Positions 30,072 through 39,057 of a DNA stretch of 64,000 bases are shown here, piece by piece. Both the position numbers and the translations under genes were made by a program. The notes beneath the pieces were generated by a model that was given only the letters and a program-made list of their open reading frames with translations, searched no databases and was not told the origin of the DNA. How positions within the stretch are numbered: position 1 is the stretch's first letter; each line of letters starts with the position of its first letter. Origin of the DNA: VRUE01 sp963788975 (GTDB lineage: Bacteria; Actinomycetota; Thermoleophilia; Solirubrobacterales; 70-9); contig CAWBIJ010000002.1 in assembly GCA_963788975.1 (NCBI GenBank), positions 248,001-312,000 on the forward strand, in the 5' to 3' direction.

Positions 30072-31459
30072 TCCCTCTCTTCGCGCACCCTGGCCTGGAC
30101 CGCGGCGAGGGTCTCGCGCGCCTGCTCGATCTGCCTGGCGAGGGCCTCGGAGCCGGTTCCTCCCTCGATCCGCTTCGACTCCAGCCAGTTCGCCTGCTTC
30201 AGCACCTCGTAGTAGGAGTCGTCGAGCAGCTCGGAGCGCTCACGCAGCTCCTCGGGGGTCAGCTCAGAAAGCGTCTTGCCGCGCTCGATCGCGTCGCTGA
30301 CCAGGCCGCCGACGATCCCGTGCGCCTCACGGAACGGCACTCCTTTGCGGACGAGCAGGTCGGCGACCTCCGTCGCCGCCAGCATCTCGTCGCCGGAGGC
30401 CTGCTCGAGGCGCTCGCGGTCGAACTCGATTCCGGCCAGCATCCCCTCGGTCGCGTCGAGGCAAAGCTCGACCGTGTCGATCGCGTCGAAGAGCGGCTCC
30501 TTGTCCTCCTGCATGTCCTTGCCGTAGGTCAGGGGCAGCGCGTGCATGACGCCGATCAGGGCCGCGTAGTTCGCGGCCACCCGGGGGCTCTTGGCGCGCA
30601 GCAGCTCGGCCGAGTCGGGGTTCTTCTTCTGCGGCATGATGCTCGACCCCGAGGAGAAGGACTCGTCGAGCTCGCAGAAGCCGAACTCGCTGCTCGACCA
30701 GATCACCACCTCCGAACCGAGTCGCGAGAGGTGCATCGCACAGGCCGAGGCCGCGGCCAGGTAGTCGAGGACGAAGTCGCGGTTGGAGGCGCCGTCGATC
30801 GAGTTGTGGGTGATGTGTTCGAAGCCGAGGTCCTCGGCGACGGCGCGCCGGTCGATCTCCCAGTTCACCCCGGCCAGGGCGCCGGAGCCGAGCGGCATCA
30901 CCGAAGCGCTGTCGAGGGCGAACTGGAAGCGCAGCACATCCCGCGCCAGCATCCAGAAGTAGGCGAGCAGGTGATGGCCTAGGTAGACGGGCTGACCGCG
31001 CTGCAGGTGGGTGTAGCCGGGCATCGGCCAGTCGCGGTGGCGCTCGGCCAGCTCGAGCAGGCGCTCCATCGTCGCGCCGGCCAGCTCGATCGCGCGCAGC
31101 GAGTGAGCCTGGACGACCATCGCCACGTCAGTGGCGACCTGGTCGTTGCGGGAGCGGCCGGTGTGGAGCTTGCCGGCCAGCGGGCCGATCTCCTCGCCGA
31201 GCAGTCGCTCGATCGCCATGTGGATGTCCTCGTCCGCCCCCTCGAACTCGAAGCCGTGCTGCGCCATGCGATCGCCGGCCCGCTCGAGGCCGGCGTCGAT
31301 CTCTCCCAGCTCCTCCTCGCTGATGACGCCGATCTGGCAAAGACCGCGGGCGTGCGCGCGCGACTGGTCGATGTCATACGGCGCCAACCGCCAGTCGAAG
31401 GAGATCGAGCGGTTGAGCCGCCAGAAGCGGGGGTCCGGGTCTTTGCGGAAGCGGGACAT
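30068..31459 (-). CDS. argH: argininosuccinate lyase
   Basis: ArgH splits argininosuccinate to arginine and fumarate, the last step of arginine synthesis. The 463-residue enzyme belongs to the fumarase/aspartase superfamily and shows the signature SSGSSIMPQKKNPDS with the catalytic Ser, plus LHTGRSRNDQVATD and GYTHLQRGQPV. The ATG at 31459 shares one base with the stop of the upstream aminotransferase gene. No other arginine gene is in the window, so argG is elsewhere. Confidence 0.95.
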   Translation of the reverse strand: MSRFRKDPDPRFWRLNRSISFDWRLAPYDIDQSRAHARGLCQIGVISEEELGEIDAGLERAGDRMAQHGFEFEGADEDIHMAIERLLGEEIGPLAGKLHTGRSRNDQVATDVAMVVQAHSLRAIELAGATMERLLELAERHRDWPMPGYTHLQRGQPVYLGHHLLAYFWMLARDVLRFQFALDSASVMPLGSGALAGVNWEIDRRAVAEDLGFEHITHNSIDGASNRDFVLDYLAAASACAMHLSRLGSEVVIWSSSEFGFCELDESFSSGSSIMPQKKNPDSAELLRAKSPRVAANYAALIGVMHALPLTYGKDMQEDKEPLFDAIDTVELCLDATEGMLAGIEFDRERLEQASGDEMLAATEVADLLVRKGVPFREAHGIVGGLVSDAIERGKTLSELTPEELRERSELLDDSYYEVLKQANWLESKRIEGGTGSEALARQIEQARETLAAVQARVREERE

Positions 31460-32577
31460 CAGCGCAGGGAGTCGGCGAGAGCCTCGCACACCCTTTCGAC
31501 CTGTTGCTCGCTCATCGAGGGGAAGAAGGGCAGGGCAAGTGAGCGGGCCGAGGCCTCTTCTGCCACCGGGAACTGGCCCTCGACATAGCCGAGCTCGCGC
31601 AGGTGGGGAAAGAGGTGGATGCAGGGGAGGTAGGCCTTGGCCGCGACGCCGCGCTCGGCGAGCCGGGCAACCGTCGCGTCGCGATCGATTTCCGCGGGCA
31701 GGCGGACGGGATAGACGAACCAGCTGCGTCGCTCGGCGCCGCGTCCAGTCATCGGCGCTCCCAGGCCCTCGATCCCGAGCATCGCCAGCGATCCCTCATA
31801 GAGCGCCGCGACCCGATCGCGCCCCGCCAGCAGCTCGTCGAGCTTCTCGACCTGGGCGACGCCGATCGCCGCGGCAACGTCGGAGAGCCGGTAGTTGAAG
31901 CCGAGCCTGTCGTGGTCGAGCCAGCCCATGTTGACGGCCCGCCCTTGGTTGCGCTCGCTGCGCAGGCGCTGCGCCAACTCGGCGTCGGTCGGCACGATCA
32001 CTCCCCCCTCCCCCGTCGTCAGCTGCTTGTTGGCGTAGAAGGCGAAGGTGGCGAGGTTGCCGCGGGCGCCCACCCGCTTGCCCTCTGAGTCGACGGCGCC
32101 AAGCGCCTCGCAGCCGTCCTCGAGAATCGTGAGGTCGCGTCGCGTCGCCAGCGCCTCCAGCTCGGGCATCGCCGCGGGAAAGCCGAAGATGTGGATCGGG
32201 AGGATCCCGACAGTCCGCTCGCCAGCCGCCGCCTCGGCGGCAGAAGGGTCGATGTTGAGCGTCTCCGGATCGACGTCGCAGAAGACCGGCTTCGCCCCCT
32301 CGTAGAGGAGGCAGTTGGCGGAGGCGACGAAGCTGAAGGGGCTGGTAAGGACCTCGTCGCCGGGGCTCCAGCCCAGCGCCCGCACGCCGAGGTGGAGGGC
32401 AGCGGTGCCGCTCGAGACGGCGACCGCGTCCTCAACTCCGAGCCAAGCGGCCAGCTCACGCTCGAAGCGCTCGCCCATCGGGCCCAGCGAGAGCCGGCCC
32501 GAGCGCAGGACTTCAAGCACCAGCTCCTCCTCGCGCTCTCCGAGCTCTGGGCGCGCGAGCGGGATCTCGGCGGTCAT
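31459..32577 (-). CDS. DegT/DnrJ/EryC1/StrS-family PLP aminotransferase
   Basis: Members are mostly nucleotide-sugar aminotransferases used for surface glycans or secondary metabolites. The PLP lysine is in FAFYANKQLTTGEGG; the N-terminal SSGTAALHLGVRALG and PIHIFGFPAAM blocks and ILEDGCEALGA (Asp that contacts the PLP ring) are intact. The ATG at 32577 gives 372 residues. It lies between cimA (10-bp gap) and argH (1-bp overlap). No sugar-pathway gene is nearby, so the substrate is open; a role as an amino acid aminotransferase in this cluster is possible but unsupported. Confidence 0.88.
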   Translation of the reverse strand: MTAEIPLARPELGEREEELVLEVLRSGRLSLGPMGERFERELAAWLGVEDAVAVSSGTAALHLGVRALGWSPGDEVLTSPFSFVASANCLLYEGAKPVFCDVDPETLNIDPSAAEAAAGERTVGILPIHIFGFPAAMPELEALATRRDLTILEDGCEALGAVDSEGKRVGARGNLATFAFYANKQLTTGEGGVIVPTDAELAQRLRSERNQGRAVNMGWLDHDRLGFNYRLSDVAAAIGVAQVEKLDELLAGRDRVAALYEGSLAMLGIEGLGAPMTGRGAERRSWFVYPVRLPAEIDRDATVARLAERGVAAKAYLPCIHLFPHLRELGYVEGQFPVAEEASARSLALPFFPSMSEQQVERVCEALADSLR

Positions 32578-32587
32578 GCCCGCGACC

Positions 32588-34162
32588 CTAACCGGACCCG
32601 TCGCCACGCGGTTGGAAGGCGTACTCGAGCGAGTCGACCAACGCCTCCCAAGAGGCCTCGATGATGTTCTCCGAGACGCCGATCGTCTCCCACTCGTGCC
32701 TGTGGTCGGAGGATTCGAGCAGGACCCGGGTGATCGCGTCCGTGCCGTGGGTCTCGTCCAGGATCCGCACCTTGTAGTTGGTCAGCTCGATCTCGGCCAG
32801 GTCCGGGTGACGGCCAGCGATTGCAGCACGTAGGGCGCGATCGAGAGCGTTGACTGGGCCGTTGCCCTCGGCTACCTCGACGTGGCGCTCGCCGCCGATC
32901 TTGACCTTGATCGTCGCCTCAGTTTCGACCTCGCCGTCGGCGCGCTTCTCGGTGGTGACGCGGAAGCTCTCCAGCTCGAAGAGCGGTTCATAGGCCCCGG
33001 CCTCGCGGCGCAGCAGTAGCTCGAAGGAGGCCGGTGCGGCCTCATAGTGGTAGCCACGGTGCTCGCGCTCCTTTAGCCGCTGGACCGCACGCGTGGCGGC
33101 CTCATCGTCAAGCTCCAGTCCGGCGCCCTCGGCCTGACTGCGGATCGTCGCCTTGCCCGAGAGCTCGGAGACGAGGATGTCGCGGTCGTTGCCGACTTGG
33201 ACTGGGTCGAGGTGCTCGAAGGTGCGGGCGTCGGCGGCGACGCCGGCCGCATGCATGCCGGCCTTGTGGGCGAAGGCGTTGCGCCCGACGTAGGCCTGGT
33301 CGGGGTCCGGCGTCACGTTGCAGAGCTCGTCCAAGTAGTGGGCGGTCGGGGTGAGGCCAGCGAGCTGCTCGGCGGAGACGACGTCGAAGCCCATCTTCAG
33401 TTGCAGCGCCGGCAGGATCGAGGCGAGGTTGGCGTTGCCGCAGCGCTCGCCGTAGCCGTTTACCGTGCCCTGCACGAGCCGCGCCCCAGCCCCGACCGCG
33501 GCGAGCGAGTTGGCGACCGCGCACTCGGCGTCGTTGTGGGTGTGGATCCCGACCTCCGTCTTTCTGCCCAAGTCGGCGACCACGGCGGCGGTCGCCTCGG
33601 CGACGAAGTTGGGCAGGCTGCCGCCGTTGGTATCGCAGAGCGTGACGTTCTCCGCTCCCGCTTCGGCGGCGGCGCGGACGCACTCGAGCGCGAAGCCCGA
33701 GTCATCGCGGTAGCCGTCGAAAAAGTGCTCGGCGTCAAAGACCACCCGCTTACCGGCGCCCAGGCAAAAGGCGACCGAGTCGCGGATCATCGCCAGGTTC
33801 TCCTCCTCGGGGACCCGGATCACCTTCTCCACGTGCAGCCGCCAGCTCTTGCCGACGAGGCAAACCACGGGGGCGAACGAGTCGACCAGGGTCGCGAGCG
33901 CCGGGTCTTCGGCGGCGGCGAGCCCGCCCCGCCTCGTCATCCCGAAGGCGGCGATCATCGAGTTCTCGAGCTCCAGCTCGGAGAGGCGCTCGAAGAGCTC
34001 GGCTTCCTTCGGGTTGGAGCTCGGGAACCCCGCCTCGATGAAGTGGACGCCGAGCGCGTCGAGCGCCTGCACGACCTTGAGCTTCTCCCCCGCCGAGAGC
34101 GACATGCCGTGACCGCCCATGCCGTCCCGCAAGGTGGTGTCGTAAAGCCTTACCAGTTCCAT
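32588..34162 (-). CDS. cimA: (R)-citramalate synthase
   Basis: CimA condenses pyruvate and acetyl-CoA to citramalate, giving 2-ketobutyrate for isoleucine without threonine. The 524-residue protein starts MELVRLYDTTLRDGMGG. It has the DRE-TIM barrel motifs (TTLRDG, HTHNDAECAVANSLAA, GYGERCGNANLASI), the NAFAHKAGMHAAG linker and a C-terminal regulatory LeuA dimer domain. The long form, the GMGGHG variant after TTLRDG and GNANL are typical of the CimA branch rather than LeuA, and a separate leuA is present at 40744-42330. An ATG at 34162 was preferred; upstream sequence is not conserved. Confidence 0.9.
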   Translation of the reverse strand: MELVRLYDTTLRDGMGGHGMSLSAGEKLKVVQALDALGVHFIEAGFPSSNPKEAELFERLSELELENSMIAAFGMTRRGGLAAAEDPALATLVDSFAPVVCLVGKSWRLHVEKVIRVPEEENLAMIRDSVAFCLGAGKRVVFDAEHFFDGYRDDSGFALECVRAAAEAGAENVTLCDTNGGSLPNFVAEATAAVVADLGRKTEVGIHTHNDAECAVANSLAAVGAGARLVQGTVNGYGERCGNANLASILPALQLKMGFDVVSAEQLAGLTPTAHYLDELCNVTPDPDQAYVGRNAFAHKAGMHAAGVAADARTFEHLDPVQVGNDRDILVSELSGKATIRSQAEGAGLELDDEAATRAVQRLKEREHRGYHYEAAPASFELLLRREAGAYEPLFELESFRVTTEKRADGEVETEATIKVKIGGERHVEVAEGNGPVNALDRALRAAIAGRHPDLAEIELTNYKVRILDETHGTDAITRVLLESSDHRHEWETIGVSENIIEASWEALVDSLEYAFQPRGDGSG

Positions 34163-34278
34163 CTGATGCCTTTCGATTCGAGGAGTCGGGGGAGGGCCTT
34201 CCGGCCCGTGCGCACGGCAGCGCCGCACCAGCCGCTAGGCGGCTGCGGTAATTCGCCCGATCGACTCGAAGCAATGCA
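34163..34278 (-). promoter_or_regulatory. ilvE-cimA intercistronic region with hairpin and tiny reading frame
   Basis: A 14-codon frame (34279-34235, MHCFESIGRITAAA) starts at the ilvE stop as TGATG and ends within a hairpin made of AGCCGC and GCGGCT with flanking CCGCA and TGCGG. A second small palindrome, GGGCCTTCCGGCCC, lies near 34205. The frame has two Ile codons just before the hairpin. This could be an attenuator for cimA or simply an intercistronic stem that stabilises ilvE mRNA; there is no T-run. Confidence 0.3.
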
Positions 34279-35229
34279 TCAGGAACTGACCTTACTCGGC
34301 TCGTCAACCTGCGACGGTGCCTCGACGAAGTCGAGCCACTCCAGGTACTCCTCGGCGCGGCCGCAGAGGGCGTCCTCGAACTTCGCCTGCAGGTGGCGGG
34401 TGATCTCACCCGGCTCGCCCAGTGGGTGGTCGTCGATCTCACGCACCGGTACCAGCTCGGCCGCGGTGCCGGTGAGGAAGACCTCCTCCGCCAGGTAGAG
34501 CTCGGAACGGGCGACGTCGCGCTCGACCACGGTGTAGCCGAGGTCGCGGGCGATCTGGATCACCGACTTGCGATTGATCCCGTCGAGGATCGAGGCAACG
34601 TGCGGCGGGGTGACGATCTCGCCGTCGCGGACCAGGAAGATGTTCTCGCCCGAGCCCTCGCAGACGAAGCCGCGCTCGTCGAGCAGGATCGCCTCCTCGT
34701 AGCCGGCCTTGGTCGACTCGGTCTTGGCGAGGATCGAGTTGAGGTACTGGCCCGAGGCCTTGGCGTGCGGGACCAGCCCGCCGGGACCGATCCGGCGCCA
34801 GCTCGAGACCTTGGCGCGAATGCCGTGCTTCTTGCCCTCCTCACCTAGGTAGACGCCCCAGGGGAAAGCGGCAATGATCACCTCAACGGGCGCGTCGGTC
34901 GCGTAGAGGCCGAGGTTGCCGTAGCCACGGAAGGCGAGCGGCCGGATGTAGCAGGAGGCAAGGCCGTTGCGGCCGATCAGCTCCCGCGTCGCCGCCGCGA
35001 TCTCCTCGGTCGAGTAGGGCAGCTCGAGGTAGTAGAGCTCGGCCGACTTGGCGAGCCGGTCGAGGTGGTCCTGGTGGCGGAAGACCGCCGGCCCGCGCTC
35101 GGTCTCGTAGCAGCGAATCCCCTCGAAGACGCCGGTGCCGTAGTGCAGGGCGTGGCTGAGGACGTGTGTCTTCGCGTCCTCCCAGCGCACGAACTCGCCG
35201 TTTTGCCAGATCAGCTCCGCCTGCTCCAT
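34279..35229 (-). CDS. ilvE: branched-chain amino acid aminotransferase
   Basis: IlvE makes Leu, Ile and Val from their keto acids with glutamate as donor. The 316-residue fold-type IV PLP enzyme has HALHYGTGVFEGIRCYET, the catalytic Lys in VPHAKASGQYLNSILAK, the EAILLDERGFVCEGSGENIFLV block and FLTGTAAELVPV. The N-terminal Arg and Tyr residues of the substrate pocket (YYLELPYS, YIRPLAFRGYG) are typical. It follows leuB by 17 bp and precedes cimA. Confidence 0.95.
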   Translation of the reverse strand: MEQAELIWQNGEFVRWEDAKTHVLSHALHYGTGVFEGIRCYETERGPAVFRHQDHLDRLAKSAELYYLELPYSTEEIAAATRELIGRNGLASCYIRPLAFRGYGNLGLYATDAPVEVIIAAFPWGVYLGEEGKKHGIRAKVSSWRRIGPGGLVPHAKASGQYLNSILAKTESTKAGYEEAILLDERGFVCEGSGENIFLVRDGEIVTPPHVASILDGINRKSVIQIARDLGYTVVERDVARSELYLAEEVFLTGTAAELVPVREIDDHPLGEPGEITRHLQAKFEDALCGRAEEYLEWLDFVEAPSQVDEPSKVSS

Positions 35230-35246
35230 GCCCAGGAAAGTATGCC

Positions 35247-36320
35247 CTAAGAAGGGAGCTCGGCCAAAACCGCTTCGGTCACCTGGTCTGTTCCGACCGT
35301 GGCCTCCCCCGCCGTTGCCAGGTCGGGGGTGCGCAGCCCGCGCTCGAGCACGGCGTCGACCGCCGCCTCAACCCTGTCCGCGTCGTCCGGCCGGCTGAGG
35401 CCGTGGCGCAGCATCATCGCCGCGGAAAGAAAGGTAGCGAGCGGGTTGGCGACTCCTTGGCCGGCGATGTCGGGGGCGGAGCCGTGGACGGGCTCGAAGA
35501 GGCCGGGCTCGCCATCGGCGCCGAGGCTGGCCGAGGGCAGCATTCCCAGGGAGCCGGTCAGCATCGCCGACTCGTCGCTGAGAATGTCGCCGAAGAGGTT
35601 CTCGGTGACGATCGTGTCGAAGTCCGCCGGGCGGGAGACCAGCTGCATTGCCGCGTTGTCGACCAGCAGATTGTCGAGCTCGACGTCCGGGTAATCCGGT
35701 GCGACGTTGCCGACCGTCTCGCGCCAGAGCCGCGAGGTCTCGAGCACGTTGGCCTTGTCGACCGAGGTGACGCGCGGTCTGCGGTCTGTCCCCTCCGCCC
35801 GGCGCCGGGCCGCCTTGAAGGCGACGCGCGCGATCCGCTCAATTTCGGCGGCCGAGTACTCGCAGGTGTCGTGGGCGACGTCGCCATCGCGACCGCTCTT
35901 GCCGAAGTAGATGCCGCCGGTCAGCTCGCGGACGACGAGCAGGTCGGTGCCGGCGATCCGCTCCTCGCGCAGCGGGCTGGCCCCGACCAGCGCTGGGCTG
36001 GGGCGCACCGGACGCAGGTTCGCGTACAGGCCCATCCCCTTGCGCAGGCCCAGCAGCCCCTGCTCGGGGCGGGGCGCGTCGGGGTCGGTCGTGTCCCACT
36101 TGGGGCCGCCAACGGCGCCGAGCAGGACCGCGTCGGCGGCGCGGCACGTCTCCAGCACCTCGTCAGTGAGTGCCGTGCCGTGAGCATCGATCGAGCAGCC
36201 GCCCATCAGGCGCTCGTCGAACTCGAACTCACCCAGCGCCTCGAGCAGGCGCCGTGCGGCGCCGACGATCTCGGGCCCGATCCCGTCGCCGGGTAGGAGG
36301 ACTATGCGCGGGGTGCTCAT
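35247..36320 (-). CDS. leuB: 3-isopropylmalate dehydrogenase
   Basis: LeuB oxidatively decarboxylates 3-isopropylmalate with NAD. The 357-residue protein starts IVLLPGDGIGPEIV and has the Arg-rich substrate loop GLRKGMGLYANLRPVRP, the catalytic Tyr/Lys pair (GGIYFG, DKANVLETSRLW) and NLFGDILSDESAMLTGSLGMLPSASLG. Its length is normal. The ATG overlaps the methyltransferase stop by 4 bp, so that gene is embedded in the leu operon. 17 bp separate it from ilvE. Confidence 0.95.
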   Translation of the reverse strand: MSTPRIVLLPGDGIGPEIVGAARRLLEALGEFEFDERLMGGCSIDAHGTALTDEVLETCRAADAVLLGAVGGPKWDTTDPDAPRPEQGLLGLRKGMGLYANLRPVRPSPALVGASPLREERIAGTDLLVVRELTGGIYFGKSGRDGDVAHDTCEYSAAEIERIARVAFKAARRRAEGTDRRPRVTSVDKANVLETSRLWRETVGNVAPDYPDVELDNLLVDNAAMQLVSRPADFDTIVTENLFGDILSDESAMLTGSLGMLPSASLGADGEPGLFEPVHGSAPDIAGQGVANPLATFLSAAMMLRHGLSRPDDADRVEAAVDAVLERGLRTPDLATAGEATVGTDQVTEAVLAELPS

Positions 36321-37093
36321 CGAGCCGGCACTCTAGCCTCGAGGTTGAGGCGCACGTAGTCGAGGGTGAGTGGTCTAGGCGACGCTTCGAGGACGGATTC
36401 GGCGAAGGGCAGGCGCAGCTCCTCGGGCAGGCTCGCAAGCTGGGGGACCATCGTCGCCGTCATCGTGAACCTGAGCGGGTCCTCGGGGGTGACCGGCTTA
36501 GGCTCGAGCCAGCAATGGGCCTCGGCGAAGCCGGCGTCGCGAAGGCGCGCTTCGGTCTCCTCTGGGCCGGCGAAGTTCCACATCGCGGCCACCCCACCGA
36601 AGTGGCGAGCGAACTCCGGCCGCGAAGCCACCGCCTCGATCGCTTCGGCATGCTGAGCCACGTTTCCCTCCCCGCCGCACTGTGCGACCAGCCGGCCGCC
36701 GGGCCGAAGTGCTGCATGCAGTCGCTCGAAGAGGCGCTCATGATCGAGAACCCAGTGGAAGGTCGCAGTCGAGAAGACGAGATCGACCCGCTCCTCGACC
36801 TCCAGCTCGGTGAGGTCGAGGACGAGGTAGGAGGCGCGGCTGCCGAGGCGCTCGCGCGCCTTCTCGATCATCGCCTCGGAGCCATCGACCGCCAGCATCT
36901 GGCCGCTGGGAAGGCGCTCAAGCAGTCGCTCGGTTACCCGGCCCGAGCCGCAGCCCGCATCGAGTGCGTGCTCGTCGCCGCGCAGCTCGAGCCGTTCGAG
37001 AACCTCCATTCCCCAACCGAACTGCGGGTCCGAGACGGCGTCATAGGCCTCTGCGTCCCACTCGCGCGGGCCGCTGTACATGGGCTCGTGCAC
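36317..37093 (-). CDS. class I SAM methyltransferase, trans-aconitate 2-methyltransferase-like
   Basis: This 258-residue protein has the Rossmann methyltransferase motif I LDAGCGSGRVTERLLERLP, an acidic motif II (AVDGSEAMIEKARERL) and LDLTELEVEERVDLVFSTATFHWVLDH. That last block, with the long C-terminal half, fits the Tam/trans-aconitate methyltransferase group. It overlaps leuB by 4 bp and sits 11 bp after leuD. Yeast Tmt1 methylates trans-aconitate and also 3-isopropylmalate, so a role on a leucine-pathway acid is plausible. The start is a GTG; an ATG four codons later is also possible. The substrate remains inference. Confidence 0.75.
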   Translation of the reverse strand: MHEPMYSGPREWDAEAYDAVSDPQFGWGMEVLERLELRGDEHALDAGCGSGRVTERLLERLPSGQMLAVDGSEAMIEKARERLGSRASYLVLDLTELEVEERVDLVFSTATFHWVLDHERLFERLHAALRPGGRLVAQCGGEGNVAQHAEAIEAVASRPEFARHFGGVAAMWNFAGPEETEARLRDAGFAEAHCWLEPKPVTPEDPLRFTMTATMVPQLASLPEELRLPFAESVLEASPRPLTLDYVRLNLEARVPAR

Positions 37094-37104
37094 GGCGACC
37101 AGAC

Positions 37105-37668
37105 TCAGAGAGCCGTAGTGACGGGCCCGCGATCGCCGGCGCCCTCTTGCTCGAAGGCGTCGATCGCCCCCGCGTTCTCCAGCGTGATGCCGATGTCGTC
37201 GAGCCCGTTGAGCAGACGGTGCTTGACGTCGGGCTCGATCTCGAACTCGAAGACACCGCCGGCGCAGGTCACGGTCTGGTCGTCGACGTCGATCCTCGCC
37301 TCACCCGCCTCGGCGACGATGCGGCAGTGCTCCTCGTCGAGCACCACCGGCAGCAGCCCGACCTTGGTGCAGTTGGAGTAGAAGATGTCGGCGAAGGAGG
37401 GCGCGACGATCGCCTCGAAGCCGAAGTCTTCGAGCGCCCAGGGGGCGTGCTCGCGCGAGGAGCCGCAGCCGAAGTTGGCGCCGGCGAGGAGGATCGGGTT
37501 CGACTCCAGCTCGATCTCGCCGTCGCGGATCCAGTCGTAGAAGAGGAACTCGCCGAAGCCGGTCCGCTCGACCCGCTTGAGGAACTGCTTGGGGATGATC
37601 TGGTCGGTGTCGACGTCGGCGCGGTCGATCACCGAGACCTTGCCCTCGATCACGTCTATCGGCCTCAT
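37105..37668 (-). CDS. leuD: 3-isopropylmalate dehydratase, small subunit
   Basis: LeuD is the swivelling domain of isopropylmalate isomerase and works with LeuC. The 187 residues contain RADVDTDQIIPKQFLKRVERTGFG, the substrate-binding GANFGCGSSREHAPWAL and FADIFYSNCTKVGLLPVVL. The ATG lies one base after the leuC stop, so the two subunits are coupled. Length is typical for bacterial LeuD. Confidence 0.96.
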   Translation of the reverse strand: MRPIDVIEGKVSVIDRADVDTDQIIPKQFLKRVERTGFGEFLFYDWIRDGEIELESNPILLAGANFGCGSSREHAPWALEDFGFEAIVAPSFADIFYSNCTKVGLLPVVLDEEHCRIVAEAGEARIDVDDQTVTCAGGVFEFEIEPDVKHRLLNGLDDIGITLENAGAIDAFEQEGAGDRGPVTTAL

Positions 37669-37669
37669 C

Positions 37670-39055
37670 TCAGCTCCACTCCCGGATGTCGACGAAGTGG
37701 CCCTCGATCGCCGCCGCCGCGGCCATCTTCGGGCTGACCAGGTGGGTGCGGCCGCCCTTGCCCTGGCGCCCCTCGAAGTTGCGGTTCGAGGTCGAGGCGC
37801 AGCGCTCGCCCTCCATCAGGATGTCGGGGTTCATGCCGAGGCACATCGAGCAACCCGCCTCGCGCCATTCGAAGCCGGCGGAGCGGAAGACGTCGTGCAG
37901 GCCCTCCTCTTCGGCGCTGGTCTTGACCTGCTGTGAGCCCGGCACCACCATCGCCCGCACCGAGCCGGCGACCTTGCGCCCGTCGACCACCGCGGCCGCC
38001 TCGCGCAGGTCCTCGATTCGCGAGTTGGTGCAGGAGCCGATGAAGACCCTTTCCGGCGCAACCTCGGTCATCGGCGTGCCCGGCTCGAGCGCCATGTAGG
38101 CGAGCGCCCGCTCGGCCGATTCGCGGTCGGCGGGCGAGTCCATCGCCGCCGGGTCGGGGACCGTGTCCGTGACCTCGACGACCATCCCCGGGGTCGTCCC
38201 CCAGGTCACCATCGGCGAGATGCCCGAGGCGTCGATCTCGATCTCGGTGTCGAAGCTGGCGCCGGAGTCGGTCGGCAGCTGGCGCCAGCGCTCGACCGCA
38301 GCGTCGAAGTCGGCGGGTGCCGCCGGACGGCCGCGGACCCACTCGAAGGTCTTCTCGTCGGGGGCGATCATGCCCGCACGGCCACCGGCCTCGATCGTCA
38401 TGTTGCAGATCGTCATCCGTCCCGGCATCTGCAGGGCCTCGATCGCCGGACCCGCGTACTCGACCGCGTGGCCGACCATGCCGCCGGTGCCGAGCCGGCC
38501 GATCGTCGCCAGGATCAGGTCCTTCGGGGTGACGCCGAAGCCCAGCTCGCCGCCGTAGGAGATCCGCATCGTCTTCGGCCGCTTCTGGACCAGGCACTGG
38601 GTCGCCAGCACGTGCTCGACCTCGGAGGTGCCGATGCCGAAGGCGAGCGCGCCGAAGGCGCCGTGGGTGGAGGTGTGGCTGTCGCCGCAGACGATCGTCA
38701 TCCCGGGCTGGCTCACCCCCAGCTCGGGGCCGATCACGTGGACGATGCCCTGGCGCTCGGAGCCGAGCGAGTAGATCGGGATGCCGAACTCCTCGCAGTT
38801 CCGCTCCAGCGTTTCGACCTGGACTCGCGAGAGCTGATCGGCGATCAGCCGCGCCGCCATCGTGCCGTCGGTGGGGACGTTGTGGTCGGCCGTGGCCAGG
38901 GTCTTGTCGGGCCGGCGCACCTCGCGACCGGCCATGCGCAAGCCGTCGAATGCCTGCGGCGACGTCACCTCGTGGACCAGGTGCAGGTCGATGTAGATCA
39001 ATCCGTCGGAGACCGAGTGCGCCTCCCAGATCTTGTCGAACATCGTTTGCGGCAT
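37670..39055 (-). CDS. leuC: 3-isopropylmalate dehydratase, large subunit
   Basis: LeuC carries the 4Fe-4S cluster and isomerises 2- to 3-isopropylmalate with LeuD. The 461-residue protein begins MPQTMFDKIWEAHSV, and has CGDSHTSTHGAFGALAFGIGTSEVEHVLATQ, the cluster Cys in VFIGSCTNSRIEDL and the CSMCLGMNPD pair. It follows the XRE-cupin gene by 2 bp. leuA is upstream beyond two regulatory or accessory genes. Confidence 0.96.
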   Translation of the reverse strand: MPQTMFDKIWEAHSVSDGLIYIDLHLVHEVTSPQAFDGLRMAGREVRRPDKTLATADHNVPTDGTMAARLIADQLSRVQVETLERNCEEFGIPIYSLGSERQGIVHVIGPELGVSQPGMTIVCGDSHTSTHGAFGALAFGIGTSEVEHVLATQCLVQKRPKTMRISYGGELGFGVTPKDLILATIGRLGTGGMVGHAVEYAGPAIEALQMPGRMTICNMTIEAGGRAGMIAPDEKTFEWVRGRPAAPADFDAAVERWRQLPTDSGASFDTEIEIDASGISPMVTWGTTPGMVVEVTDTVPDPAAMDSPADRESAERALAYMALEPGTPMTEVAPERVFIGSCTNSRIEDLREAAAVVDGRKVAGSVRAMVVPGSQQVKTSAEEEGLHDVFRSAGFEWREAGCSMCLGMNPDILMEGERCASTSNRNFEGRQGKGGRTHLVSPKMAAAAAIEGHFVDIREWS

Positions 39056-39057
39056 CG

